From positions 35,700,853-35,764,852 of the forward strand of contig OX387183.1 in assembly GCA_947561395.2 (NCBI GenBank): 64,000 bases of DNA, read 5' to 3'. Under the pieces are notes generated by a model that made no database searches, was not told the origin of the DNA, and saw only the letters and a program-made list of their open reading frames with translations. The stretch is from Buxus sempervirens. Taxonomy: Eukaryota > Streptophyta > Magnoliopsida > Buxales > Buxaceae. Positions 19,887 through 29,854 of the stretch are shown here, piece by piece. Within the stretch, counting starts at the first letter, position 1. The number at the start of each line of letters is the position of its first letter. The position numbers and the translations under genes are program-made.

Positions 19887-21768
19887 GTTGTGAGACATGG
19901 GAAAAAATCACCGGAGTGATCGTCCCTCCGTCAACACACGGGCTCAACGCAAAAATTGGGAGAGTCGCCACCATTCATGATTTTGGGGTGAGAATGGACA
20001 CCAAAGATTCAAAATATGCAAAAATAGCCAAAAGACAAATTCTAGGATAAAAATAACCCTACTTGAAAATAAAATCCAGAGATGGGTAAGGGGATTAGAT
20101 TATGAACGGGGGAAGGTGTTAGGCACCCCCATTCATCCACACGAAGTGGTTGCCAAGTGTATGTTCATGCAAAAAATAAAGTAAGAAAGCTTGCTAAAAA
20201 TCATGAGAAACCTTGAAAAAGGTCAAATGTATGATATCTCCACATGAAGATCTAAATGGATTTTAGATCCTCTCTTATGTCAATATCAGTTCTGGAACAT
20301 TAAAAAGGTGGAAATCAAAACACAAGTTGCTCAAAACCAAGTTAAATCAAATCCGGGGAGTTTGGTAAAAAGTATGTCATTTGCCTTAAAATCATTCAAA
20401 ATCCAATTCTAAATTGAACCAAACCAAATCCATTTGAAAGATTAGGGCAAATAAGAGTTTCATGCAAAATTTCAATCCATTCCGATAAAAATCCTAGGAG
20501 TTATGCTCCCTTGAAGTTGCTGCTGGGGATTTTTAAAAGTGGTAAGTGGGCAACTTTGGAAAATTGTCTAGAAAAATCCACTACATAGAAATCCACGAAA
20601 TTTGGTGTGATTGAAGTCTGTATGGCCATATTTCAACAGAAACTAGCCTCATACAAAAATCCCTTCGGATGTGCCTTGGGTGGTCTCCCGAACAGGCCCC
20701 GAAGATCACAGATTTACCCAGAAAAATGCAAATGAGCAGTTCTGAGTAAATCGGCTACCAATAATTCAAATGGAATCCAAAAAATTATGAAACCAACTGG
20801 ATTTAAAAATAGACTCATAAATGAGTACTCAGAAACAAAAATCACTCGAATCGGACTTAAAACGAACACATGGAGGTCCGTCGAAGTGACAAGTTCTGTA
20901 CTTGGACCTGAACTGTCCACTTAACTTCGACAGAGCAGTGTCAAAAATCGGCTAGATAGAAAATCATGAAATTTGGTGGACATAAACTAGACAGCCTCAC
21001 CTTTCCCATGGTTCTGGAATCGCCCCAAAATTCATCCGGATGATGAAGTTACGGACGTCCGAAGTAGGGGTACAGGTGCTGTCAAGCTAAGCCGTTTTTG
21101 AAGAAAATCAAATCCGAAAATTGACAAAAAGTGTGTGATTCGTGAGAGATGAATCCAAAACCTTTGAACAACATTTAAAAACACTCCAGAATTGATTTAG
21201 GCAATTTATTGGAGTTTTATCACAATAAATGCAATAAACCCCAAATATGAGCCTATCCCGCCAAAATAGTGTAATGTATGTGCAAGTGTAAAAACCCAAA
21301 CAAGATCAATACAACATGCATATAGATTCAACAAAATAGGTTCTAGCATAGCCTAGGGTTCCGTTCCATTATCGTTTCCCTCTGTTCTCTTTAAGATAAT
21401 CAAGGGTACTTTGAATATGGAACGGTTTACAATCAATCAAAAGCCTTACGCTACATGGGTTCTAGCACTAGGGTCAATCCCCAGTCTCGTTTCTCCTAGA
21501 TCCGCCTTCACGTTTTACGGCTAGGGGAGTCTTGAGATACTTTGAGCCGGGGAAGGATTTCCACACACACAAACAAGGCTTTACACTACAGAAAGGTAGA
21601 AGAAGAGATCTAGATCTAGGAATGTAAAGACAGAAAATAAAGAGAAAAGTTGAGGCTTACCTGAATTCTGGAGGCGATTCCGCAGCGGTTTTCTTCTTCT
21701 CTTGGAGTTCTTCTTTGCGAGAATTCAAAACAAGAGTTGTGTGCCATTTGCTCAAGGAGGAGGCTCCT

Positions 21769-21775
21769 ATTTATA
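21769..21775 (-). promoter_or_regulatory. TATA box of the element A 5' LTR
   Basis: Minus-strand CCTATAAATAGG context, conserved in B (31909-31915) and C (44532-44538). The start of transcription would be near 21740. No ATG occurs on the minus strand between there and the donor at 21661. Confidence 0.7.
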
Positions 21776-21931
21776 GGCAAGGGCTAAGGTCATTGGTAGA
21801 CACAACTTAATGTCTAGAACCCCTCCAACCTAAACCCTAAGGTTATTTCCGCGATTTCCCCTCATTTAATGAGGGACATGATGGTAAAAGTGAAAAGCTC
21901 TCGGAAAACCCTAATTTTGAGCAAACTTAAG

Positions 21932-22073
21932 GTATCCGGTATATCAGGCCGGATAACAAAGGGCATTAAGGTATCCGGTACATGGTACCGGATACGCTAA
22001 AGCCCACAAGTATCCGGTATGAGTATTCGGATAGGGGAAAGGGTACTTGTATCCGGATTGAGTATCCGGATAC
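21932..22073. promoter_or_regulatory. Palindrome array in the 5' LTR of A
   Basis: Same four units and 39-bp spacing as 2524-2665, with one base changed in the third unit (TATTCGG). It lies upstream of the TATA box for gag-pol transcription. Confidence 0.85.
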
Positions 22074-22163
22074 AGGTAAAAGTATATTTTTTTCAAATTC
22101 TGTGCTGGCTTTCCAGGAGATAATGATTTTTGATGATTGTTTGTGCAATTTGGGGTGTCTACA

Positions 22164-22168
22164 CTACC
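22164..22168. repeat. 5-bp target-site duplication of element A, right copy
   Basis: CTACC, matching 475-479. Confidence 0.9.
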
Positions 22169-22430
22169 CCGTTGGAAAATCTGGTGGGATTAATTATCAT
22201 GGACATAAGCATGAGATTTTTGTATATCCGTGAAAGAGTTAGAAACAATAGCTCAAACAGAATTTTTTGTAGAAATTGGAATCTACACCTGAATTTCATC
22301 TAGATTGGGTTTTTAGATTTTGTAAGTGTCTCTCTTGAGTGGGAGCGCTATTTTTTTTTTTCTTTTCTTGTAACTCCTTGTAAATCTTTACTGATATATA
22401 TACATTACTAACTTTCCAAAAAAAAAGAGT
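22169..22430 (+). mobile_element. L1-type LINE, 3' part with A-rich tail
   Basis: Continues the LINE of 176-479. It reads as the end of the LINE ORF (for example MRFLYIRERVRNNSSN-like codons near 22213-22258), then a T-rich 3' untranslated part and the tail CCAAAAAAAAAGAG ending at 22430. Together the two parts make only about 566 bp. The next 13 bases duplicate 163-175. Confidence 0.7.
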
Positions 22431-22443
22431 ATGCATTGTATAT
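22431..22443. repeat. LINE target-site duplication, right copy
   Basis: ATGCATTGTATAT, identical to 163-175. Confidence 0.8.
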
Positions 22444-22880
22444 ATTAATAATATAACTTGTAATGTTTGTAAAATATAACTATATACTTATATAGTTATG
22501 GCAATATTACTAATTCTAAAAGTAATAAAATTATATTAGTCATAAAATAACTTAATAGTTAAAATCTCAAATGTTAATTAAACTACTGTGCTTAATTAGT
22601 TGACTGTACTTTATAGCATCATAAAATAGAATATAAATTGGCTATGAGAGATAAAAATAAGGGAAAAATATAAAGACTTAAAAGTTAAATGGCTACCCAA
22701 CAGTTGGCGGGTTGAATTCAGGTTGACCCATTTTCAAATGGGTTAAGAAAACCTAAACCCACACCTAACCCAACATAACCCGATTAATATACGGTAAGAA
22801 ATTGCAGGCTCTAAAAAAAAGCTTAAGTTTTTCTTGATTATTTTGATAAAGTATGATTGAAAAAACAATTTTTTTTGCCT

Positions 22881-22942
<62 letters not shown>

Positions 22943-22998
22943 TATGTATGGGTTTCTGACATAAAATAACCATATGCTGAATGGATTAGAGCCCTCAC
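22444..22998 (-). other. Intron of the LRR receptor gene, with a TA microsatellite
   Basis: Follows the donor CT/GTGAGG at 22998. It has no LRR exon and no coding signal. A (TA)n run of about 50 bp occupies 22884-22934. Confidence 0.6.
22884..22934. repeat. (TA)n microsatellite
   Basis: About 25 uninterrupted TA repeats. Length is likely to vary between individuals. Confidence 0.95.
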
Positions 22999-24268
22999 AG
23001 AGATTTCATTCTTGTCAATTTTGTCAAATTTGGAAATTTCAATCCAGTGCTGCTTCTCAGTTCACTAACCCACCTGGAAATAACAAGAAAATCTTGGAAA
23101 TCAATACAAATGGAGCGCAGAAATGATTACAGTGTGAAGAAATTAAGAACAGTACAGCGGGAAAAGAAATTAAGAACATTACTTACAAAGTTTCTAGTGT
23201 TTCAAGCATAGAAATTTCATCAGGTAAAGGCCCCTCAAAATTATTTCCCATCAGTAACCTATGATCATCAAAATGCATCATGATAGTTATATAGATTCAA
23301 GAATTAGATCTGTTAGTGAAATTTGCTTGATATTCTATAATGCCCTCAAACTATTTTTCCAGGAAAATAAAGTGAAATTTCTTGAGGGACACTACAAAAA
23401 ATGAGGGATTTAGTGGCGGGGCATAATCGACATTTAGCAGCGGTCTCTTAAAGGACCGCTTCTAAAAGCCTTATTGTTTGGGACTGGGAGGTAGAAACAG
23501 TAAAAGGTTCATCCGCCTCCTCCCTTGCTAATTGCTATTAGTTTCTTATCTCAAGAGTCTCTCACGCCAAAGGCTGTGCTGTCGTAAATAAGATCGTAAA
23601 ACCATAAATCTTCTCTCACAAAACTTTCTGAGTAGTAGAAGAAGAAGAAGAAGGAGAGGTAGGAACATTAGGAAGAGCGATCTACGCAGTTGGATTCTAG
23701 ATTCGAGAGACCGGTCAAGCCATTGATCGTCTTGGCTGCTGCATCCAAGGCAACTATTACTTCCAAGAGCAATGTAAGGGACCCGAATATGTATGAAGTA
23801 ATGCGCATTTCGACTTAAAACAGGCGTGCTTCGACATGCCGTTCTAAGCTTTGGAGTTCGCTCCTCTGTTTTGTTGTATTCGTTGTTCTTTGTTTCTTGT
23901 GTTTCCAGAGTGCGAACCTCTGATCTGTGTTCCTTACAGGAGAAGTTCTGCAACTACACTTGCGTTGAGCAATTTCTCAAAGCGAAAGGTGATAATGTGA
24001 AGAAGGCGGTGAAACAGTTAAGAGCATGTCTCACATGGAGAGAGAACATCGGCACTTTCATCCGCCTTCGATCTCTGTCTTTGAAATAAAGTTCTCTCTT
24101 ATCTATTAGTCGAAAATGATAACTAACTGAACTGATCTGTTTTCCTCTTTCTTGCTTGTTTGATCTATCAATGATAAAGCATTTAAAAGCAGATGAGTTT
24201 TCTTCCGAGCTTGCCGAAGGCGTCGCTTACATTGCCGGTCACGATGATGAATCTAGACCTGTAATGGT

Positions 24269-24309
<41 letters not shown>

Positions 24310-27300
24310 TCGGTCACTCTGCTAATTACGAAATAGCTTTCCTTTTTTTTTTCTCATTCGCATTCAAATAAAAACGATGAGAATATTCTTCTGCTTTTTG
24401 CAATTGCAGATTTTCCGCATAAAGCAAGATTACCAGAAATTCCATTCACAGAAACTGTAAGTATCAACAGAAGAAAAACAGAGTAGAACGAAAACAAAAA
24501 CTGATTTCCTGATTTGGTCCTATGAAAATTTCTAATCTCTTTATCAACAGAAGGGTATGATGACAGTGACAGGAGAATACTCGACATGACCATAATCAAC
24601 ACACAACTCGGTATTCCATTTCCAGAAGTTAATCTGGTGTTTATAATCATGTATACCATTGTTTATTTTCTTACTAATCCCTTCATTGTTATAGACGGTG
24701 AAGGGGCATGGGAGAGTTTGCAGGTTGCTCTACAAGAGTGGTAAAGTGCAAGCACTAGTCATGAAAGGCATGTTGACAAGGCATAACAGCTCCACAGGGG
24801 AGCTTAGAAGGCCCAGAAAAACCAATTTTTATAAGGCACAACGGAACCCTCTCTTTACAAAGAAAAAACAATATTCAGATTACGTTGTTGCTTGTGGTCT
24901 TGGCCGTGGCACAATTGTAAAATAGCCCATTTATAAAAATGGAGGGATTCATTTAATTTTCTTTTATAAAATATATTTGCAAGCTAATTAGATTAGGGAT
25001 GGGTGAAGGGGCAGGGGCAGGGGCAGGGGCAGGGGCAGGGTCAACGGGCAAAGGGCAGGAAGCAACGGGAAAGAGGACGGGTGCGCTGCAATAAAATTTT
25101 TTTTTAATGCCAGTGGATCTTTAGCGGCAGTCAAACGACCGCCACTAAAACCAAAAAGACCGCCGCTATAACATTTAGCGACGGTGCCTTTAAAGACGGA
25201 CTTCTGTCGAGAGGCTCGGTTTTTAGTGGCGGATTTTGGGGTTTTACCAGCGGTCTTAGCCCGCCGGTAAAAGCCTGTTTTTTTGTTGTGGGACTTGCTC
25301 CGACAGGTTACTGGATACCGTTATTTGTTGGAACATCCCCGGAAGAATCAAGCCATGTCCAAGCCATGCCACTTCCAATTTTTTTTTTTTTCCTTTTTTA
25401 ATTCTCCTTTAATTTAATTTAAATTTTTTTTCACTTTTGGGAGACAAAATTAAGGCTTATAAAACTACTGAATTTCAGAGAGCATTGCCCAGGCTCATAT
25501 ATATCAATGACGAACGTATTAATTAATGAAGGTTTAAAGAGGCTTACAAATATTGAAGCTGCTTCAAGTTCTTTATTGAAGGATGTATTTGACCAGAAAA
25601 ATGGTTCCCAAAAATCGAGCTGCGCGCATTGACGATTGAAACTTGACTGCTTTTGAGCATGGAACCCAGGTGGAATTACGGGACAAAAAATAAGATACTT
25701 ACAGCACTTGCAGGTTTGAAAGTTGATAAAAGCTTTGTGGCAAGGTTCCACCGAGATTATTTGATGACAGATGCCTACAACCATAAACCAACCACTAATT
25801 AAAATGCGGCTACTCCTCGAAAATCAAAATTCACCATGCACGCAGTCTTTCACTTTCCCCAAACTTACAAGAATTCAAGTTTATTCAAATTTCCTAGTCG
25901 CTCTGGAAGACCTCCAAAGAGATTGTTCTCCTTTAATCCCCTGTGTTTATTGATTACACCAAAAAGAAAAAAAAAAGTAAAATGAACAACAAAAGTGAGG
26001 ACTTAGTTGGCGATTATTAAACAACCATTGCACGTGATATTAGAACAGGAAGTCTAGTGTTGGATTCCTAAAGTGAATTTGCCTTATCATTAATTTATTT
26101 GTATCAAGGGTCTATGGAGTGGGCCGGAGGTGAAAGGAATCCGACCTGATTCATATAGATAGCTAGGAGCAATAATGGAGAAAAATGAAAAGAAAAACAC
26201 GTACAGATTTTACGTGGTTTACCCCAGAATAGAGCTACATCCACGGCCGCCGTTTTCACTATATCACGAATAGAAGAATACAATGAATGACTACAAGAAC
26301 AGGGATATACCCTAATGCAAAGCGAAATACCCAAAATACCCTCTTGCAAATTATCAGGCTCCACAAACCTCAACAGGAGGTATGGTGTTCGATGCGTGGG
26401 AATGAGTTTTGCCTTGATATTTATTTGTATCAAGGGTGTATGTGCCATGTGTTTCCTCCCCATGTAAAGTCACACATGTGCAGGGAGTTTTGAGTTGAGC
26501 CTATGTTATATACATATATAGTTACATTTTCATTTATCAATTTAAGTTTTTAGGTGCAATGGTTGTTTAATAGCGATAACGTTTTTAAAATGGGTAGAGT
26601 AACACACATAAATGTGAGGGTGGCGATGTTCCCCAGTTCATCTGGGATAGTTCCTGATAAGAGATTCTGACCAAGAGACCTGCAATGCCATGATGGACAA
26701 ACATATATACAAGAAAAACGCAAATTTAATATTTTTAGGAAGCAACGACCAGTGATGCTACTTACAGGGTATATAGCGACGGCAATGCACTCAAACTTTT
26801 TGGAATGGAACCATTGAGGAAGTTGTTGTACAGAAGCCTGTGGAGAACAAGATAAATTAAACAATCATTTAAGCCTTATAGACCTACTTTATTGTTGTTG
26901 AAATTTCCAAAAAATTCAGTATCTTATCAATTGTATAATTTAATACCATTACAAAAAAAAAGTTGATGTAGTGACTAAGGGCACTTATACAAAAGTGCTG
27001 TTACAAATACCGTATTAAATATAAATAAAAAGAAAAAGAATTTCATTTCCCCAAAAAAATTAAATATAAACAAATAACTTATGAAAGTCAAATCATATAA
27101 GATATGAAAATAACAAGGCATCAAACATGTCTTACTTTCGAAGATGACAAGGATCAAATTTACTTGGTTATTATATTGATTAATAAGCTTCTGGTTTATA
27201 TATTAATTCTTCTAGTAAGCTTCAGGCAAATAATTTATGGTGCAATGCCTAAGTAATTCAAGAAAAAATCAGAGGACTTACAGGCTTTCCAACGACTTCA

Positions 27301-29230
27301 TCCCTTGGAAGATGTCAGGTATGGGTCCGTCGAATTGGTTCGATGAAAGATCCCTTAAAATTATATTGGAACAACCCAATTACAGTAATCAAATATTGCA
27401 CAATTAAGGTAATAAATAATAACCAATTAATATTAGTTAAGATGGGACTTACAAATATTTGAGGGATGATAGATTCCCCAGCGTGGCAGGTATGGGACCA
27501 TGAATCTTGTTATTAGATAAGTCACTGTTGAGGCATTTACCAAAAAACATGAAAGTAAAACCGGTTATCGTTACTAGTTACCGCCTGTAATTTTGTCTAA
27601 CCTCAAGGGCGGAAAGAAATCAAATATAGAGAGAATTAGTGTTATTCTGAAATTGTTCACAAAGGAACGGTACCTATTATATTATCGAAAGAGTAAATTA
27701 TACTTACCTCTCTTTTGGTCTTTTTAACAACTGCTATTACGTCTCTAAAGGATTTTGGAATTACACTTACCTCTCTTGTTAGAGTTATAAAATGTAATTT
27801 GACCATTTCTTATCCCTTCTTAATTTTTTTTATTTAAAATAATAAAAATTCAAAAAATTAAATCACCCATGATTTTTAAATTGATTATTAAGACTTTTAA
27901 ACATTAAAGAAATTATTTTTTATCATAGAAATCTCAAAATCTAACACTTTTTGCACTTAAATAAGGGTAAATTCATCAAAACACATTCAAATTTTAATAA
28001 CATCTGCACAAAAGCGAGGGATATGAAGTAGAGACAACAGAAAAAGAAGGAAGGTAAATATCATTTCATAAACCATTTCAGAAACCTCAAGGGAGGTGTC
28101 TGTAGTTGTCAAAAAAGAGAAAGGAGGTAAGTGTAAATTTCTCTTTTCAGGATTAATGGAATTTTTATTAGCTTGTGTCTTGCACATGCTACTTCAACCG
28201 ATATCCACCAATCAAACTAACACAATATACTTTTAGGTTCTATTTGGTGTTGCTTAAATAAAAACTTTTCATTAATTGTACTAAATTGGAAATTAGCAAA
28301 TATATATTTTTATTTTCTAGAGATAAGTTGGAAGGAAAGGTATAGTATCTGTTGTTCAACCAGATTATATGGCATACGGATAAACATGATCAATGTGAAA
28401 ATGTATAGCTTTAAAATTAATAAATAGATTGTAAAAAAAAAAAAACAAAACAAAAGAAGAGAAAAATAAATTAGAATGTACTTACATTTTTTTCAAATAG
28501 GTAAGGTTACCCAATTCTTCAGGAAGCTTTCCAGTTAGACCAAAGCTAGGGAACGAACTGAAAAATAAAATTATTGATGAGTTACCCCTTGTGGAGTTAT
28601 ATAATTTTCCCTATACTCGTGTAATATTGATGAAACACAATATATACAAGTATCATAGTTGTGGAATAAAAAATTATACAAAGTTAAGACGTGGCGAGGC
28701 TGATCAGCTTGAAAAGGGCCGCAATAGATGAAGGCGCTGCCAACATAGTATTCGTCGCAAGACTGACTTGAGAAGGGCTTGAGCAGCTGCATCTCCAAGC
28801 TCGTTGAAATGTCCCTTAGAGCACTTACTGCAAATATGTATGATATTATTTAGGTGGACTCTTCTAATTTTCTCAAGAAAAAACAGACTTGCTAAAATTA
28901 TGCTTGATCGAAACATGATAAAATTGTAACACCTTCATCAATAGTCAGCATGCCAGCAGTACTAGGCGGAGGCGGAGGCTGAGGCTGAGGCTGAGGCTGA
29001 GGCTGAGGTGAAGGCGGAGGCGGAGGCTGAGGCTGAGGCTGAGGCTGAGGCTGAGGCTGAGGTGAAGGCGGAGGCGGAGGCTGAGGCTGAGGCTGAGGCT
29101 GAGGCTGAGGCTGAAGTGAAGGCGGAGGCGGAGGCTGAGGCTGAGGCTGAGGTGAAGGCTGAGGCTGAGGCTGGGAATGAGAATAGAGTTGCATAAGAAG
29201 AATGAACGTTAGATAAAGTGCCGATCTCAT
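22999..29230 (-). CDS. LRR receptor-like protein (LRR-VIII-2 class), 5' part, 12 exons
   Basis: Exons on the minus strand: 28933-29230, 28680-28827, 28486-28557, 27453-27524, 27282-27353, 26766-26837, 26608-26679, 25869-25940, 25703-25774, 25548-25619, 23187-23258, 22999-23073. Exons 3 to 11 are each 72 bp with phase-2 borders, one LRR per exon (for example [41 protein letters not shown]). Exon 1 encodes a signal peptide ([15 protein letters not shown]) then a Pro/Gln-rich stretch. Exon 2 supplies [13 protein letters not shown], the usual LRR-VIII start. Exon 12 gives [13 protein letters not shown] and RMKSL, matching the segment before the LILRNC motif of LRR-VIII-2 kinases. No stop or shift was seen. 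It should be a plasma-membrane receptor; malectin and kinase parts, if kept, lie left of the window beyond an intron of more than 22 kb. Confidence 0.88.
23696..24458 (+). pseudogene. Captured fragments of a CRAL-TRIO (Sec14-like) gene inside the CACTA element
   Basis: Exon-like pieces with intact borders: about 23696-23776 (ending [14 protein letters not shown], donor GTAAGG), 23940 to about 24055 (acceptor [25 protein letters not shown] and [17 protein letters not shown]), 24180-24266 ([18 protein letters not shown] and [11 protein letters not shown], donor GTAATC) and about 24410-24458 ([16 protein letters not shown], donor GTAAGT). They match the N-terminal CRAL-TRIO region of plant Sec14-type lipid-transfer proteins. 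Introns are kept, so capture was at DNA level, not through RNA. A CT microsatellite fills part of one intron (24275-24305). The lipid-binding body is absent, so no working protein is expected. Confidence 0.7.
24696..24925 (+). other. Unrecognised open frame within the CACTA element
   Basis: About 75 codons, rich in Lys and Arg ([18 protein letters not shown], then [17 protein letters not shown]), preceded by TTATAG, a possible acceptor. I do not recognise it. It could be a second captured exon or a stretch open by chance. Confidence 0.3.
24996..25045. repeat. GGGGCA tandem repeat
   Basis: Five to six tandem GGGGCA units near the right end of the CACTA element. G-run spacing could allow a G-quadruplex. 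Confidence 0.7.
26093..26437. mobile_element. Possible small copia-like LTR fragment between direct repeats
   Basis: ATTTATTTGTATCAAGGG occurs at 26093-26110 and 26419-26436, with loosely similar bases before each copy (TTGCCTT). Between them is TTTTACGTGGTTTACCCC followed by CTACATCCACGGCCGCCG, a motif common in plant copia LTRs. The long, imperfect flanking repeat does not fit a 5-bp LTR duplication, so the nature of the insert is uncertain. Confidence 0.35.
27687..28148. mobile_element. MITE in an LRR gene intron
   Basis: Imperfect terminal inverted repeats of about 30 bp: GAAAGAGTAAATTATACTTA (27687 on) and, reversed at the right end, GAAAAGAGAAATTTACACTT (from 28148), continuing into ACCTC. 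About 460 bp, AT-rich, no ORF. I could not find a convincing target duplication, so the superfamily (hAT or Mutator type) stays open. It lies between exons 3 and 4 of the LRR gene. Confidence 0.6.
28962..29172 (-). repeat. Hexamer repeat coding for the Pro/Gln-rich segment of the LRR protein
   Basis: Plus strand GAGGCT (CAGCCT-type codon pairs on the minus strand) in many tandem copies, broken by GGCGGAGGCGGA blocks. It encodes alternating QP runs and PPPPPS blocks after the signal peptide. Such repeats expand and contract easily. Confidence 0.85.
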
Positions 29231-29670
29231 TTTCAGATCATACGACCTTGGCTCTCACAGAAGCTCAGAACACTACTCTTTCTGGTAGTTACAATGATAG
29301 GGTACCGTGGCTGAAGTGTGGTACTTATAGGCTTAAATTAACTCTGCTAGGTAATGGAATTAATACATGCATATTTAAAAAAACTAGAAGGGCGAAATTC
29401 GATTGGGTGCATGCATGCTTTAAGATGAACGGACCTCCACCGCTTGACTGGGGCCATAAAAGTTGCCGGAGTCTTCGCTGAGTCTACGGCCACTTTCTTT
29501 TGTAGGAATCGAAGCCCATTTTTCAAATGTGAGTGGAAATGAAGTTGATGAGGAGTGGTGCCAGTTGGAATCAATCCAGCTCACATGCAACACATACTTT
29601 TGCTTTTTGAAGCTGAAAAGGAAACTTAATCACGGCTGTAACAAATAATAAACCAAGATATTCTGCACTA
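29231..29670 (-). promoter_or_regulatory. Upstream region of the LRR receptor gene
   Basis: Minus-strand CCTATAAGTACC at 29321-29332 is a plausible TATA box about 95 bp before the ATG at 29230. No gene seen in the rest. Further upstream the promoter is cut off by a CACTA end (29671) and element B (29855). Confidence 0.45.
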
Positions 29671-29854
29671 CACTACAACAAATGGGCCCTTCTTAAAGGA
29701 AACGGATCCTATGTGGAGCGCAATCCAACGGACCAAATTAATTTGGTCCGATCCTTTCTACGGAGGTACTTTCAGCTTGTAGGGAGGTACCTTTGGTTTA
29801 TATTGGGGTACCTTAGGCTTAGAAGGAGGTACCTTAGACTATTTTTTGTGATTG
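29671..29854. mobile_element. Left end of a CACTA-like transposon, interrupted by element B
   Basis: CACTACAACAAATGGGCC is a typical CACTA terminus. It is followed by four copies of a GAGGTACCTT-like motif between 29763 and 29850, resembling subterminal repeats. The rest lies beyond element B and outside the window. Confidence 0.45.

Larger units (their letters stand above)
480..22163 (-). mobile_element. Element A: full-length Tat/Ogre-group Ty3/gypsy retrotransposon, about 21.7 kb
   Basis: Complete element read on the minus strand: 5' LTR (22163-19889), primer site, 2 kb leader, gag-protease, G-patch and pol, a region with two genes on the opposite strand (4462-9366), polypurine tract and 3' LTR (2755-480). 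It is flanked by CTACC on both sides. Assignment to the Tat/Ogre group rests on its size, the Arg-tRNA-type primer site, a second RNase H between the pol RNase H and integrase, the protease motif DNGSALNV, and extra antisense ORFs between pol and the 3' LTR, all known for this group. Reading both LTRs I found fewer than ten differences, so insertion was recent. Coding damage seen: one stop between gag-pro and pol, and one in antisense gene 2. Confidence 0.95.
19889..22163 (-). repeat. Element A 5' LTR
   Basis: Plus-strand ends TGTGAGAC and GTGTCTACA. It drives the element's transcript leftward. It carries a palindrome array (21932-22073), a TATA box (21769-21775) and a splice-donor-like CAG/GTAAGC at 21661/21660. 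Differences noted from 480-2755 include single bases in TATCCGG versus TATTCGG (second copy of the third palindrome), CATGGCGG versus CATGGAGG, and a one-base length change. Confidence 0.95.
23390..25290. mobile_element. Non-autonomous CACTA (En/Spm-type) transposon carrying host gene pieces
   Basis: Starts CACTACAAAAAA and ends TTTTTTTGTTGTG (complement CACAACAAAAAAA), flanked by GGA at 23387-23389 and 25291-25293, the 3-bp duplication expected of CACTA. Subterminal GC-rich motifs such as CCGCCACTAAA recur in both orientations near each end (about 23412-23470, 25115-25275). No transposase is present. Inside are exon-intron fragments of a Sec14-like gene and an unrecognised frame. It sits in an intron of the LRR gene between exons 10 and 11. 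Confidence 0.85.

Noticed and set aside
22743..22998. Frames over the TA microsatellite
   Set aside because: Ile-Tyr runs from the (TA)n repeat; the region is intronic.
24354..24659. Minus-strand frame within the CACTA element
   Set aside because: It lies opposite the CRAL-TRIO exon piece at 24410-24458, whose splice sites and protein match favour the plus strand.
29008..29196. Plus-strand frame of Ala-Glu repeats
   Set aside because: Shadow of the Pro/Gln-coding hexamer repeat of the minus-strand LRR gene.
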